64,000 nt of DNA from Membranipora membranacea (lineage: Eukaryota; Bryozoa; Gymnolaemata; Cheilostomatida; Membraniporidae): assembly GCA_914767715.1 (NCBI GenBank), contig OU612065.1, positions 1,986,001-2,050,000 on the forward strand. The letters are read 5' to 3'. Each line of letters starts with the position of its first letter. Position 1 is the first letter of the stretch. Below the pieces are notes generated by a model. The model made no database searches, had not been told where the DNA came from, and saw only the letters and a program-made list of their open reading frames with translations. The position numbers were made by a program, and so were the translations under genes. Positions 23,863 through 37,200 of this stretch are shown here, in pieces.

Positions 23863-24754
23863 AAGTCTACAGAATTAAATGATGTATTTTATGAAGAACT
23901 CTATCAAGGAGGATAGGGGCTCCCTGTTAATCCTTGGCTCTATCGAGGAGTAATTCCTATTACTCCAGTCCTTGGCTATAAGTAATTATCAGGCAAGGGC
24001 ATGAGCTTATCCACGATTCATCCAAATCCAGCAGCCTGTGGAACTTATGATTAAGTTTAATCAAGCGGTAATAAGGTTACCAGTCATAACCCAGAACATT
24101 ATTGTTCCCTCTCAGAATGCGGAGGAAAATGTACTGTATTAAGGTGCCATCTCGATACCTGACTTCTGCAATATAATACCACCATCATAGAGGGAACAAA
24201 CTTAATCTGCCACAACCCTACACATTCTTAGATTATGACAGTGTGCATATAATTTTTAGGTCATAAGTTCATCTGAGTTAATTTGGGTTAATTACTGGCT
24301 TTGAACATTTCACCCAGCTAAGCCGAAAAGGAATTAGCATCAGATGGTTTAAGGGCTCAAAAATCTGCAAGCGAGATTGTCAACCAGCCCTTTGTGTTAG
24401 ATAATGGAATGGCACAAGCTATGTTACCAATAGGCGCTGAGCAACATTCCCACAGTATTCAACACCATTACATTACACCTCAGTAGCATTGGTGATAGTC
24501 GGGAGTGCGCCCAATTCAGATCGATTACTTATAAATTGTAAGACCTGACTGCGTTAACTTCGCTGGTGACATAAATCAGACTAAAAACCATTGTGATTAT
24601 TATCATTGTTATTATTATTATTTTTATCACCCCTTGATCTAGCTTCCTCTAGCAGATGGCCCTATTGCATCTATTGTTGGTAATTGCAATGAAAGTAGCA
24701 AACAGAATTCAGTAGATAGAACTTGTGATCAATGATGAGCAAAGCCGGCATAGT

Positions 24755-24820
24755 CTGGACCCGGACTGGACCCGGACTGGACCCGGACTGGACCCGGACT
24801 GGACCCGGACTGGACCCGGA
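24755..24820. repeat. 11-bp minisatellite, six units
   Basis: CTGGACCCGGA is repeated six times in a row without error. The unit is 73% G+C in an AT-rich setting. An ORF across it is an artefact of the repeat. Confidence 0.95.
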
Positions 24821-26314
24821 CGGACGGGACACTGGCACATAGTTATGCTCTCGTGTGGTTTTAGTGTGTTTGTTTGGGTGAAGACAGGCTTAGTTTGTGC
24901 TCGTTAAATAGTATTTTGAATCAATTTGTAGATGAAAGACTCGTTGGTGATTGCAGGAAACAACCTTGTTTTCTTTTGATCATCCACACCCAGCAGCAGT
25001 GAGATGTAGTTGACTGCCTCCCCCTCAAACATACATTACAAGCAGGCGGATTCATTACACCAATCCTGTTAAAGTTAACCTGTAGTGTTATTAGAGTAAA
25101 TTAAGCTATAATAATCAGAGATAATTTAATTTCTGATAAACCATTTATTAAACTCAGACTAAAATTAGAATATTGATCAGCAGAGCATGTAGATTGTCAG
25201 GTAAGACCTGTTTTACTTTTCGTTTCGTTATTTTTGTCCTGTCTTCATGGTGTTGATCATGCAAACCAAGTTAATTTGCCTTCATCCACAGATTTCTGTT
25301 TTCAATGGTGGAAAATTAAATCAAGAAAATTGTGATTTGATTACCATAATTCAACTTTCGTATTCAGAATTAGTGTGAAGTTCACGTCACACATCAGGCA
25401 GCTGACTACATGCAGAAGTTCAGGTAGTCTTTGTATATCATCTCGATGAGTTTAATATATGATAATATACTACGTCTCTCGTTACAAGCTCCGCAAAATA
25501 AATCTAGGGTCTAAGGCTATTGTGTGCGCAGTCGACAGCCAACCAAACACACTGCTTGAAGCTGAAAAAGTTATAGGGGCAATTGAGTTATGCTAAATGC
25601 TCCATCATTATCACGGTGTTGAGGACTCACACTGGGATATATATACATTCTATTATGAAGAGCTATATTGAAGCATCTAAAATATTAGTTCTTTAGTTCG
25701 AAGATGTGTGTATATGTAAGATAGCTGCATTGGGCTTCTAATAATTTTGTACTTAATAAATACTGGACAAACACAAATTTAATCTTGTGTATTTATATCC
25801 GGACTCAGCGGATGACCAAAGAGTAAACAGACATAAATAGGGATATCATTAAACATACACTAAAGCCAGGTTTTATTGATCTGGGCTCAGCTAAGCTTCA
25901 TACAGACTTCGTAGTCAACTTGAGGTATAGGAATGCATAAGGGATCAGCTCTTGATCTGTTGCTGAACTGGAAAGCTTTTGTGGTGATGTTTCAATGTTC
26001 GAATGACAGCACAACTCAGTGATAATCTAGTCTTTCTTGACTTTACCTACATACAGTCAGCCAGTGTTGCGCTATCACGGAATACTTTCTGTGACATAAA
26101 CATCAACTCGCATATTACGCTCAACAGATTTGGTATGTATATCTTATTTACTGAAGGTAATAGGGGCCCCCAGGTATCAGGGCTCTCAATCATCTATACT
26201 AGATATTGTTTTACTTGCCAAGTAACGGAAGGTATCAATTGTAGCTTTTGTATATACCTGATAACTAAAATAACCAGGTGGCTGTTTGGCTAGCATAATT
26301 CCACTTCATAAAAC

Positions 26315-26332
26315 CAGGGAGAATTCTCCCTG
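26315..26332. repeat. perfect 18-bp palindrome CAGGGAGAATTCTCCCTG
   Basis: Self-complementary over its full length. A close imperfect relative lies at 22981-23001. Member of the dispersed palindromic word family. Confidence 0.8.
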
Positions 26333-29300
26333 ATAAAACTGTACCTAGAACTTCATGTACTGTGGAGAACAGTGGAGTTTATTAAAACAGTTGGAATGAT
26401 ATAATGACTTATTTTCAGTTTTTTAGCATATGGTTTTAATGATCTCTCATAACATTCATTTTGATGGGTTAGATGCTAAAATTAGCAACATTGCGTCGGA
26501 ATTATCAAAAGAATTTCTGGACACCAGAGTTGTCTGGATCTGTTCAGCATAAGATATCTGCAGTTGCCCAACAGTAAGACATTAAAAAGACAGGATAAAA
26601 GTTAGGTTTGAGACAAGATCATGATGCCAAAAATAGAGAGGATAGTATCCGCCAATTTGCACAAGCTATTAATAGCTAAATATAATGCTAGCTAGCGTTT
26701 ACTCACCTTTGCTTTACATAGACTCCCAACTTTGCTAGTCATAACTTAGTGCTAGCTGCCATTACTTCACCCCCAACCCCTGTATTAGCTAAAATCTAGC
26801 TAATACTTACTATTCTGGGTACCCCAAAAAATGATTTGCAGATTTCAGTATGTTGTTGAGTGTGACACAAGTCTAAAAAGTTAACAGCTGGTTATTGTGA
26901 CATTCTAAACTGGACCAAAACAAAGGAGGTATTTGGTGAACAGAACTCAAGTGCCTTCTACCACATCATCTATCAGTACCACTGGTGACTAGAGACCTTG
27001 CTCTGAATGCTTCCAAATCTGATCAATCAGTGGGGATTGTAATTATTGTGATGAGCAGTATCCTGGTATTAGAATGAATTAGGGTTGTATTAATCAGCGA
27101 TGTAATGAAAAGTGACAGGTTCCTTTAGCAGAGTAGCAGGATTATTGCATTTTCCAATCTGAGATATACGCTGCTACTTTAGTTCTATCTACTGTCAAGT
27201 TAATTACAGCTACATGTAGGTATAAGTATACTTCACATGAAGGGCATGTAGGTATTTACTGTGTTACAGTTACAGACTTCTATTTCCCTGCATACCTATA
27301 ACGACCACAGGGTGTAAATTGGCTATTGTTTTACATGACTAAAGTCACATTAACTTTTATTAACACCAGGTAACGATACATCCTTTTAGTTTTACAGGTT
27401 ATTCTGATCACAATAATTGACTCCGTGCTGGTCTCCGGGTATGACAGAACCCCAAAAAGTCTAATTTAATTTGTTACCTTTAATTTCAAAAACACAATCC
27501 TGTGCAGGCCCTAATCGTAGTGTTTACCTGGTACCAGGAAATCATTCATATGTTATCATTTGGTATAAACTTTTGTACCATACTCACTCTTATCTCCTGT
27601 TTTATCTCTATCTCCTACTTTATACATCGGCAGTGGCTGTAATATACAGTCAGCGGTACAGAGCCATTACCAAAATACTGTTTACTAAAAAGATTGGCAC
27701 AGGAAACAAAATAATAACTAATGAAGTGTTTATTGTTTTGCACTCCAATTTAACATGTTACCAGATCATACACAAGTTTATAATACTGTTGTCCTTGATA
27801 TCGCACACTTCCTGCGGAAGAGACATTCTCAAACACTGCGAAAAAACTGCAGTCAGAAATTCTTACCATGAGTCGATGATATTGTTCAGCTATTTATTAG
27901 GAATTTTGCTGGTTGCCGAACACATAGTTTGTGCAGAAATTTGAAGTTCCCTTGAGGTATTGTGACATTTAGGGTTTTATTTGCAAAATGTCAATCCTTC
28001 TGGTGAAATCAAAAACTTTCAAATTATATTTTGTTAAAATCAATAAGCCAGATGGAAGCAGCGGAGGTCACCAAAATGTGATACTTGCAATGTTGACAAT
28101 TACATCAGATGTCATCTAGAGCGCCAATTACATCAGTAGCTAGTTGTACTTTAATACAGACAGACAATTTTCAGCATAAGTTACTGACCAGGTGCCAAAT
28201 AAAGTTGTCAAAACCTTAGCTAGAAGCTTATTTTGAAGCCTTATTCATAAAACTGCAATATTTTAATAACATCACAAAAGCGGAAAAAAGGCAATGAAAT
28301 TGTCAAATAATACCGGGTGTACAAAGCAAGGAAGAAATCTTGATTCATCAACTTCAAGCAGTTATTGTATCGCATCTCACCAATAACTATTTAATATCTT
28401 TTTTAATAGTATGTATATGTTTTATTTTAAGGAATAAAATAATAGATTTGATATGATATATCAAAAAAAACAGATTGTGCACTGAAACAGTCTTGTTTCA
28501 CACAATCATAAAAATGGTTTGAGGCTCCACTGGCTGTAATGAGCTTGAGTTGTAAAAGTTTTATTGCGGCCAAAATCAAGAGTTTTGATTTTTTTTATTG
28601 AATGATATGATATGAGTTGTTATAAGTGTTGACACATCATTATTTGTCTAAATATAACTACTGAATGATATCAAAATGATTAGCTGAGTGTTAGTGAGTA
28701 TCACTATGATTGGATTGAAAAAGTTATGTTTATTGAAAAGGCGTTTTGAAAGGAGTGTTATTATACACTCAGGTATTTCTAAATCACACCAATCACCTCT
28801 GCTGGTAGTAATATATGAATCGCAGGCCGGCAACCTGAACCTAGCTCATCAGTAATTTGATGTACGGTGAGGAAACATTCCTTATCCAGATTTGACAAGT
28901 ACAAAATAGAGCTATTTGCATAGCTCTCATAAACAGGTTTGCTTAAAATAATGAATTATAAGTGTTTTATGGTGTGGGAGGCTAATTATAACACTACATG
29001 TCCGCAGTTGATTGTTGGCTGCCAGAGTTTATGATTTCAGGATCTATAACATTGCACCAGCAAAGGATGTTATGTAAGAGTTATGGAGAATGGGTTGGCA
29101 TTTTGGTATTTCGCTGTATACTGTAATGCAAACTCCACCAAGTATTCCAACCATGCTTCATCTTTATTTATTATATCATTCCTACTGATCATCCATACTG
29201 ATGTGTATTGTTTCCAGGTTTTTTTATCTGCTTGAAACCAGAGGGTGATCATAAATCTATGCAATCAAATGCAAAAAAATCACATTACTTGTTCGACTGA

Positions 29301-29740
29301 CATAATTATGCTGACTTAATTTTTAATAGTGCTGTTATGTGTCGGTATGCAAATTCAATCATTAGTTACAAAAATCAATGCCTAACTCAGTATCACTACC
29401 ATATGAAAATCTTCTTGTTTTTGACTGGCTGCTTTGCCCAATGAGTATTATGAAATGTGTGATGGTTGCTCCTGGGACTTTATGTCTAGGATGACTAAGG
29501 CAGGCCCTGGAGATTGTCACGAATGTGTAGTTATTTATCAGGCTTCCTATCACCAATCAACACTTTACAAAATATCTCTCTATCTTTTATTCTTACAAAA
29601 GTACAACCTCACTGCGCAAGCACTGCTTCCAATCTCTTTCTCTTCAGCTCACTAACTAACAAACAGTACACTCACAAAATCGCCCAACCAAAACAAGTTA
29701 AAACAAAGGTGACAAAATATGGTTAATCAGAATATAAATG

Positions 29741-29782
29741 TCATAGACAAAACACACAACACGCTGTGTGTTTTGTCTATGA
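29741..29782. repeat. perfect 18-bp inverted repeat with 6-base loop
   Basis: TCATAGACAAAACACACA is followed after six bases by its exact reverse complement. It could form a DNA cruciform or RNA hairpin. The stem is short for a miRNA precursor and no target site duplication was seen. Confidence 0.85.
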
Positions 29783-32586
29783 TAAATGTTCACAGTATGT
29801 ATGTGTACGTGTAGTGTACCATATAACTCCACAAACAATGTCACCACAAAATCATAAAGATGGGTTTGTGACAGAGATCTCTTGACAGTCCGTACCGTCA
29901 GACCTTTGGGATGCCAGTACTTCATCTGTGACCCACTCTTGGTATCATGAGCCAGGCCTGCTAAGATAGAGTTTGTATGAGCCGTGAACGTGCCCACCCT
30001 TAACTCTCTACCCCTAGAATGAAGGTTACAGGAAACGAAGCTATCCAAGGGCTGATTAGTCAGTATCTTAATCAGCTTGATTTATATAATACACAGCTTC
30101 ATCACAAGCACTGCTCCTCTCCAACGGTGTATGGTGCCTGGACAAACAATATATCACTAAAAACAAAGTATTCTAATCAAACGAGAACATTGATTAGTTA
30201 TTATAATCATGAATTTATGTTTTTTTAAGCTGATGATCATCAGCTTTTCATAAGAGTTACAAAATATGTATTTATATATTTATATGTCAATTAGTAGTAT
30301 GATGGGTGCTGCTTTTAGTGCAATGCTAGACATTGACTGGCCATCATACACCTTGTATACTGATCTAGGTAAGCGCAAGATCTAGTAATTACAAGGACAT
30401 ATCATTACATCACCATCCATTTCCTTCATTGAGTGAAGCCTCTTAATGTGCAATAGAAGTCTCAAGGTGGCCAATCTCAAACAAAATATTGTAATAAAAA
30501 TGCAGCAATAAAACTGAAGGGCGTACCTGCGTGTGAAATGCAATACAAGTATATAACACCTCTCCAGTCTTGACTGAGCTGATAAAATAGCGAGAGCATC
30601 AAAGGAATGAATTTGCCGTTTACATCTTACACATAATAGTAGATGTTACCTGCTTGCAGGTAAAGACAAGGATGTTGTTTCTTTTGAGGAGCTAGTTATC
30701 TAGCAATAGAATGAATCCAAAAAGGCCGCAAGTAGCATGTAAAAATACTTAAATAAAAAAAAAATTGAATTCACAGCTTTTGGACACAGGCTTAATCATC
30801 AGGTCGAACAGAAGCGATTGTTCTTACATTATAACTGAACAGTATTAAATGCTTAATAAGAAGCAAGTGACAGTTAATGCTTGTGAGTGATGGTTGGGAG
30901 GCGGTGAAAAGTGGTTGGATGGAGGCAAGTGGTAAAATGAGTCTGCACACACTGGCAAACTTTGATGCGACACAGATTTTTCAAACATATGTTTAGCCGT
31001 GTTTTCCATTAGGTCCAATATATCATATACTTGGACGCCTGTTACCATATTCAGAAATTTTTGGTTTTCGATTTTTGATGTCATATTATTAACGAACCAA
31101 AACTGCCAAATGTGAACCAAAGCATCTGTCAAAGGGAGCATAACTCTTTAAATGGATAAATTGTTTTCTACAATGAATGGGACAAAGTTTGAATGATGAA
31201 TGCATACAATTTTCTCCGTTGCAATACATAATCTAATTGCACGTACCCTGCTACTCTATATATTATGTATAAACCCCTTCAAAAGACAGAAGAACGCAGT
31301 GCATTACTTGCATCGAAAGTAAATTGAGGTTTTTTACAGCTCACCATCAACTGGGATTCGGGAGATACTTTTGCTAAACTTGGCAATGCAAATGTACTTT
31401 TACCAATCCCCTACTGTTAAGAGTAAATGATCATCATAGAATGTAATTAAGTACTTAGCCAAAGGCACACAAAACTGATTACTGGTAAGAGAGCTAAGGC
31501 TAAGACAACAACTATTCTCTCAGCAAGTATAAGTAACTACTGGAAGATCATGTCCAACTCTCTCTTTTTTGTCAAAAGGCAGGTCGTTGGTTGTCAAACT
31601 ACTAATATACTTGTAAACTCCTTCAATTCATGCCAAAAAGTTACAGCTTCACTAGTCTACGCACTGTGCAGGATTTGCTTGGATTTTTCCTCTCATTACT
31701 TCTACATTAATCTTACTTCATATAGCCTAGGGTCCAATAATACACATTGTATGACCTTTTGTCAATGTCATGAATGACCGCCCTTATTCAAAATGAAAGA
31801 AATTCTGGCTGACATTTTCTTCACTACTTGGCAGTGAATATCTCTGCTCATGGGTATTTCCCAAACATGAGGCTACTTTTCCCAGAGTCTGACTGGAATA
31901 CTCTCATACCTGGAGCAATATAGTAGGTGGCATGAATAGAAATCAATAGATATTGCAGTTTTAGTGCTCCCCTTGATTAACTTATAACACTCAACAGCAG
32001 ACAACTCCAGCGAAATCCTGCATTGTTCTCAGACTTTTTCCCCTCCGGGGGGCCGTCGGACAGGGGGCAAGGTCTGGGGGGGGGCTCAGACTACAGCTTC
32101 ACCAATGGGCTCATTGCAGAGCCTAGAATTATAAATAGACACTTATGAGAATGAGGCAGCCTCGCTTTTTTCTAACTCCCAATTGACAGATGACTTTTTG
32201 ACTTCTCGAAAAGTCTCAGTCATTGTGTCTATCTGGAAATAATTAATGTAACGAAAAGCGATTGTGTGAACAAACATATAAGGGTTTTTAATAGGTGGTA
32301 ATAGATTATACTGTATTTACAATTCGCAACAAAAGAAAACCAAATGAAAACCAGCTTTTGAAAAGGTGTTTCTGTGAATGAGATCTTGTTCCATGTTCAT
32401 CGGTCAGTCCATAGATTCCACTGGGGTTGAGAGCCGGAACATAATAGATGTGTCAGAATATGAGAGGCGTTTATGAAAATTATGTTATTTGATAACCTGC
32501 ATCACATCCATGTGCGCACAAATAGATGACTATAACATAATTGTGATTTCTCTCAGCAAATTTTGTAGAGTAACCAAATTGTATTT

Positions 32587-34227
32587 ATGGATTTGTTTTG
32601 TAGAAAACCAAGAGGAATGGTAGCTACAACAAATCTCTCTGCCCTTTTGAACCACACCGTCAACACTGACATATTGAAATATGAGGAGCTGTTGCCTAAT
32701 ATTAGTACATTCCATTATAACAACCAGACTACAGAGTATCAGCTGCCAGCCCCACCTTACCCGCTATGGGCAATCGTTCTACTCTCACTCATCGCAGCAA
32801 TTACTAGCTTCAGTACGGTCGTGGGAAACATACTAGTCGTTGTAGCTTTTATACTCGAGAAGCATCTTCGTCAGCCATCAAACTACCTTATCGCAAGCCT
32901 AGCCGTAACAGACATTTTGATCGGGCTTTCCTCGATGCCCTTTTATACTGTTTATCTGCTAAAAAAGTATTGGCCCCTCGGGCAGTTAATGTGTGACTTA
33001 TGGCTCTCTCTAGATTACACCGTATGTTTAGTCTCACAGTATACCGTCTTCCTTATAACACTTGACCGGTTTTGCTCAGTTAAAGCTCCAGCAAAGTATC
33101 GTAACTGGAGAACCACTGGAAAAATTAAAGCAATGATAGCCGTCACATGGCTTGTTCCTGCACTTATCTTCTTCACGAGTATCATGGGATGGAGGCAATT
33201 TACTGGTACCCCTGCCCCTAAAGATTATAGCTGTGCAGCAGAATTTCAGAACGACCCAAAGTTTTCCATCATACTAGTCATATCATACTACTGGGTGACG
33301 CTCATAATTATGACAGGGCTTTATATTGGTATTTACAAAGTTGCACTGAGTTTGCAAACTAAAGCTAGAGAAAAGCGAAACAGGATGAAACAAATGTCAA
33401 ATTTATCAAATCGTGACGACCTGGAACCCCTAAATAAAGCAAATCATGCGAATTGCAGTGCTGTTAAAAGTCTACCTCGAAACAACAACTCAAGGTTGAA
33501 GGAGGACTCTGATATTAGTAATGAGCACTCTAGTGATAGTATTGTGAGCCGACGCGCTGATAGTACTGTGAGCCGACGCGCTGATAGTATCACCCCTAGC
33601 TGTACACCGACAACCACTGCACCACCTGTGGCTCCCATTGTAGAGACAATGGGGTCTCCATTGTGGAGACCTAGGGATTCGATACCTGTGTCCAACATAA
33701 ATTGGGAAGCATTTAGCGATAGTTCTTATAGCACTCTACAGCGGACAGAGGTTACTCTACTTGATGGTACATCTGAAACCATCAAAGAGGAGAGTATTGA
33801 GGGTAGAGAGAGTGTGCCACTCAATGAGGACCCTCCTTCTCCTAAAATAAGAATCATCAGCGAAGTTTCAAAACTGTTTTCTCAAATAAGCAAAGTAAAA
33901 TGGTGTAACCGGAAAAACTCGGAGAGACAGAGTCCTAAAACAAAATCAAAGTCGGAAAACAGGGCACGAAAAGCTCTGAGGACAATCACATTTATTTTGG
34001 GTGCATTTGTTATCTGTTGGACTCCTTATCATGTTGTAGTGATTATTTACCCTTTCTGCAGCATACCTTCAACGTTCGTTGAATTTACATATTGGTTGTG
34101 CTACATGAACTCACCTATCAATCCATTCTGTTACGCTCTCTCTAATCAGCAGTTTAAAAGGGCATTTCTCAAAATACTCAGAGGTGAATACTTTCGTGGC
34201 AGAGGCAGATGCACCAAAAGCCTCTGA
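32587..34227 (+). CDS. muscarinic acetylcholine receptor, invertebrate type B, intronless
   Basis: A single open frame of 546 aa, class A GPCR. TM1 about 58-90 (GN at 80-81), TM2 96-118 with Asp109, TM3 with Cys136, amine-binding Asp143 and DRF at 160-162 in place of DRY, TM4 180-203, TM5 226-250, a long third intracellular loop (about 255-458), TM6 with CWTPY at 478-481, TM7 ending NPFCY (512-516). The stretch DYTVCLVSQYTV followed by a short CSVK..AKYR.WR segment matches arthropod type-B muscarinic receptors, which are known to respond to acetylcholine but poorly to classical muscarinic drugs; pharmacology here is inferred. After CWTPY comes His where vertebrate receptors have Asn. The N-terminus has four N-glycosylation sites. 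Loop 3 carries a 24-bp in-frame tandem duplication (DSIVSRRA/DSTVSRRA). A second Met at residue 11 is an alternative start. Confidence 0.93.
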   Translation: MDLFCRKPRGMVATTNLSALLNHTVNTDILKYEELLPNISTFHYNNQTTEYQLPAPPYPLWAIVLLSLIAAITSFSTVVGNILVVVAFILEKHLRQPSNYLIASLAVTDILIGLSSMPFYTVYLLKKYWPLGQLMCDLWLSLDYTVCLVSQYTVFLITLDRFCSVKAPAKYRNWRTTGKIKAMIAVTWLVPALIFFTSIMGWRQFTGTPAPKDYSCAAEFQNDPKFSIILVISYYWVTLIIMTGLYIGIYKVALSLQTKAREKRNRMKQMSNLSNRDDLEPLNKANHANCSAVKSLPRNNNSRLKEDSDISNEHSSDSIVSRRADSTVSRRADSITPSCTPTTTAPPVAPIVETMGSPLWRPRDSIPVSNINWEAFSDSSYSTLQRTEVTLLDGTSETIKEESIEGRESVPLNEDPPSPKIRIISEVSKLFSQISKVKWCNRKNSERQSPKTKSKSENRARKALRTITFILGAFVICWTPYHVVVIIYPFCSIPSTFVEFTYWLCYMNSPINPFCYALSNQQFKRAFLKILRGEYFRGRGRCTKSL

Positions 34228-37200
34228 CCGATCTGACGACTCACATAAGTGCTCAGTTCCTCCCTCAAATTTGTCACTGTTACCTAGGGTTGATTCTACA
34301 ACTAGCATATTTTTTGTCATGTGTGGATCTTTCAGTGCGTATCAAATTGATAATGATTGAACCACACTGCTCTTCGTTATAATGTATATTTATGGGACTT
34401 ATCTAGATCTATATGTACATGGGTAAACGACCCTGGGTAGCGTATTATCAATATGGTCTGGCCTGGGAGTTTGGGACAAGTGAAAAACTCCCTGGTCTAG
34501 CTAACTGAAATAGCTACCCTGTGGAAAAATCTTTTAATTATCACATTGCTCAGTTCTAGCATATGCGTAAATTGAGGAACGCCCGATGAGGTAAATATCT
34601 CCTTCACTGCTCGTCAGTGAACTTTTCAAATTGTGCATTATTGTATCACATGGCTCAGTTCTTTTCAGTCAACTAAAGTTGATAATTTTTAGGTTTTCTA
34701 TATGTTAATGGATATATTATCAATTACCACCATCACTGTCTTTTTTTTCAAATTATAAATCATAAATACTTATATAACAACACAATAACTTAACACAAGT
34801 CAGTATAATAAAGTCTTAAGCAAAAAAAAGAATTTGTTCCTGTAACTGAAGAAATTGATAAGCGAGTAAGGCAGGAGGCGACCATATCATGTGTGTATGT
34901 GACTTACTTATCAGATTACCAGGGGGGGGGGTGCATGAAATCATACACTCCGTGACAGGAGAGAGAGAAATAATATTGTGAAACTGTGTTTAGATCATTG
35001 CCACCGACAATCGGTTTCTTTTTGTGTATTGTTTAGGGCAAGGCAAGTAAGACCAAATGCAGATTCTGATGTCAAATTTTTGTTCACGCCAACATAATAT
35101 AGTGACACTGACCATGTGATTGGTAAGCTTGCCCTTTTAATGATTTACCTTTACCTGCTATAATGGTATGTGAATGCACTACAGAGGCGATAGTGCTATC
35201 ATTCTCTCTAATGTGGGGCATTTTATGACAGAAAATGAACTACGTTAAATTGGACAAATTTATTATTTTTTAAACAATTCCTAATTTTCTTTTTGGTGTC
35301 AAAGTAATTTAAATGGCAAAACGATACTGTATCGGTCAGCAATGTCTGTGTGCACTCTTTCAATTCCCAAACAACACATTTCTTTGGGAAGAATATGTGC
35401 AAAAACATTATCATCATTTTGACCATCCCTGTGTTCTGTCTGTGCACGTGGGTAAGAGAGTGTGTTACCAAAATCAACTCAACACATGAAATGCTAATGC
35501 TTACAGCAGCCTTCCTTGTGGACAGGCTTATTAATGCCTTAACACAGACCAGCTATTTTCCTGGGTAAAGCCCAGCATGTAACTCAAATCAGCCATGGAA
35601 AATCCCACATCAACTAAATGTCATTTATTGCATAACATTTTGTTGTTTTCCATGGATTTTGAATTGTGGCACGCCAGATTTTTTTGTGCTTTGTCTACTG
35701 CGCCGCCGTTATTTTGCTCTTTTCCACAGGCATGACATTTACAGAATATAATGCTGGTATCGTGCCACGGCAATGGATTGCCACAAACACAAATTACTGC
35801 CGAGTAAATTTTCCCAATTTTCAAACTCGATTACCATGGTACCTCAATGAGAAGGTCCATCGAGTCATTCATCAGCAAGAAAATAAACTTGTTTTCTGTA
35901 AAGTGCTAGCATGGATTAACGTTAGTTTAAGTGCTCAAACCAAGGAGTAACAGTGTTTACTTAAAGTGTGCCGAGTTTGCTGGCAGTAGCATTACATTGT
36001 CAACCACTTTCCCAACCAAAGTTAACATTGCATAACAAATAATTGTTCAGGCAATCCAATTGGCCTTGTTACATCTAATCTATCTATAGATATAGCAAAA
36101 CACTTAGTTTGAAGTTGTCTGCTCAAATAATGTGACCACGCCTCATAGACCAAAAGTAAACTGCACACAAAGAAACTTATAAAGATGTCTGACGTTAATC
36201 CTAGTATATTAAATATATTGTGCTAAGCCCTCATAAGTTGGATGGCAGAGGTTAGTTTAGTTCGATAGGCAGAAGTTGGTCATTCGTGTGAGCTGTATTA
36301 ACAGGTGGGGAAAAGTGACAGTACATTAATTTGTTCCACCTCCTATGAATATTGGTGCATGCAGTGGATTACGATGGTCATATGGATGATGTATACAGAT
36401 TTATAGCCCTACAAGGTAAAGAAAGGAAGGCATAGATGTATATAGTATCATAATAATTACAGCAGTAGGTAGAGTAGTACTGACTCCTGAGAGTACTTCT
36501 ACTACTCCTACTAACATCACAAGTTAGTATAATCAAGGTGCTGGAATAAACTAATCATCATTATTGTTCTATCAAGGATTATTATTGCTCTTCAGGCTCT
36601 GTTCATTTGTCATATAATAAGTGACTGTCATATCATCTACTCTACTCCATTGACCAGAGGATCCGTACTACAAATGACAAAAGTTAGCTCTAACAGTAAC
36701 TTAGTAACTACTACTCTCTCTCTCTTAGATCATCAACCTATGAAGGAATAACAAGGGGCCACTAAAGACTAGAGTGGTTTCACCACTCTGCTTAAGGTAT
36801 CATACTCATGGTGAAATATATAGAACATTAACACCAGAGAATTCAAGTCATACTCTCTCTCGCTCTCTCTCACTCTCCACTTCTTTTAACAGCCAGCAGT
36901 TCTAAAGGCTAAGTGTGAGTAGCCTGAATTATAATGTATGTTTTGTATTGCCTGCAGAAGAAGCCCTTGACTCAAATGACGTTGAGTCAGTGTCACCGCT
37001 TCAGTCACTGTAGCCTAAGTGCTAGGCCTCTTGAGTTCAGTGTTGACTGGTCGGCCACGGATACCTACAGGCCTGCTTATCAATAGCCCATATTCCAATG
37101 TAAGCCCACTAAGGGTCATGTGTATGTACTATGTTATTCAACATTTCGTAATATCCATATCCTGTCTATTCTATTTCTATTAGCTTCATCCTCCTGAAAA

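Larger units (their letters stand above)
22395..32586. other. 10-kb region without a recognisable gene
   Basis: I found no gene I can support. It holds the FAR promoter side, a TA microsatellite (23830-23862), an 11-bp minisatellite (24755-24820), perfect palindromes at 26315-26332 and 30227-30246, a hairpin at 29741-29782, and scattered open frames without homology (for example 27471-27944 plus, 30845-31141 minus). It may contain introns, regulatory DNA or 5' leader exons of the muscarinic receptor. Confidence 0.5.

Noticed and set aside
27471-27944. 157-aa plus-strand open frame, the longest in the 22-32 kb gap
   Set aside because: Low-complexity hydrophobic composition typical of AT-rich random translation, no domain, no Kozak or splice support.
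35666-35950. 94-aa plus-strand frame starting with a signal-peptide-like segment
   Set aside because: The hydrophobic start is suggestive, but there is no recognisable domain or splice evidence and opposite-strand frames overlap.
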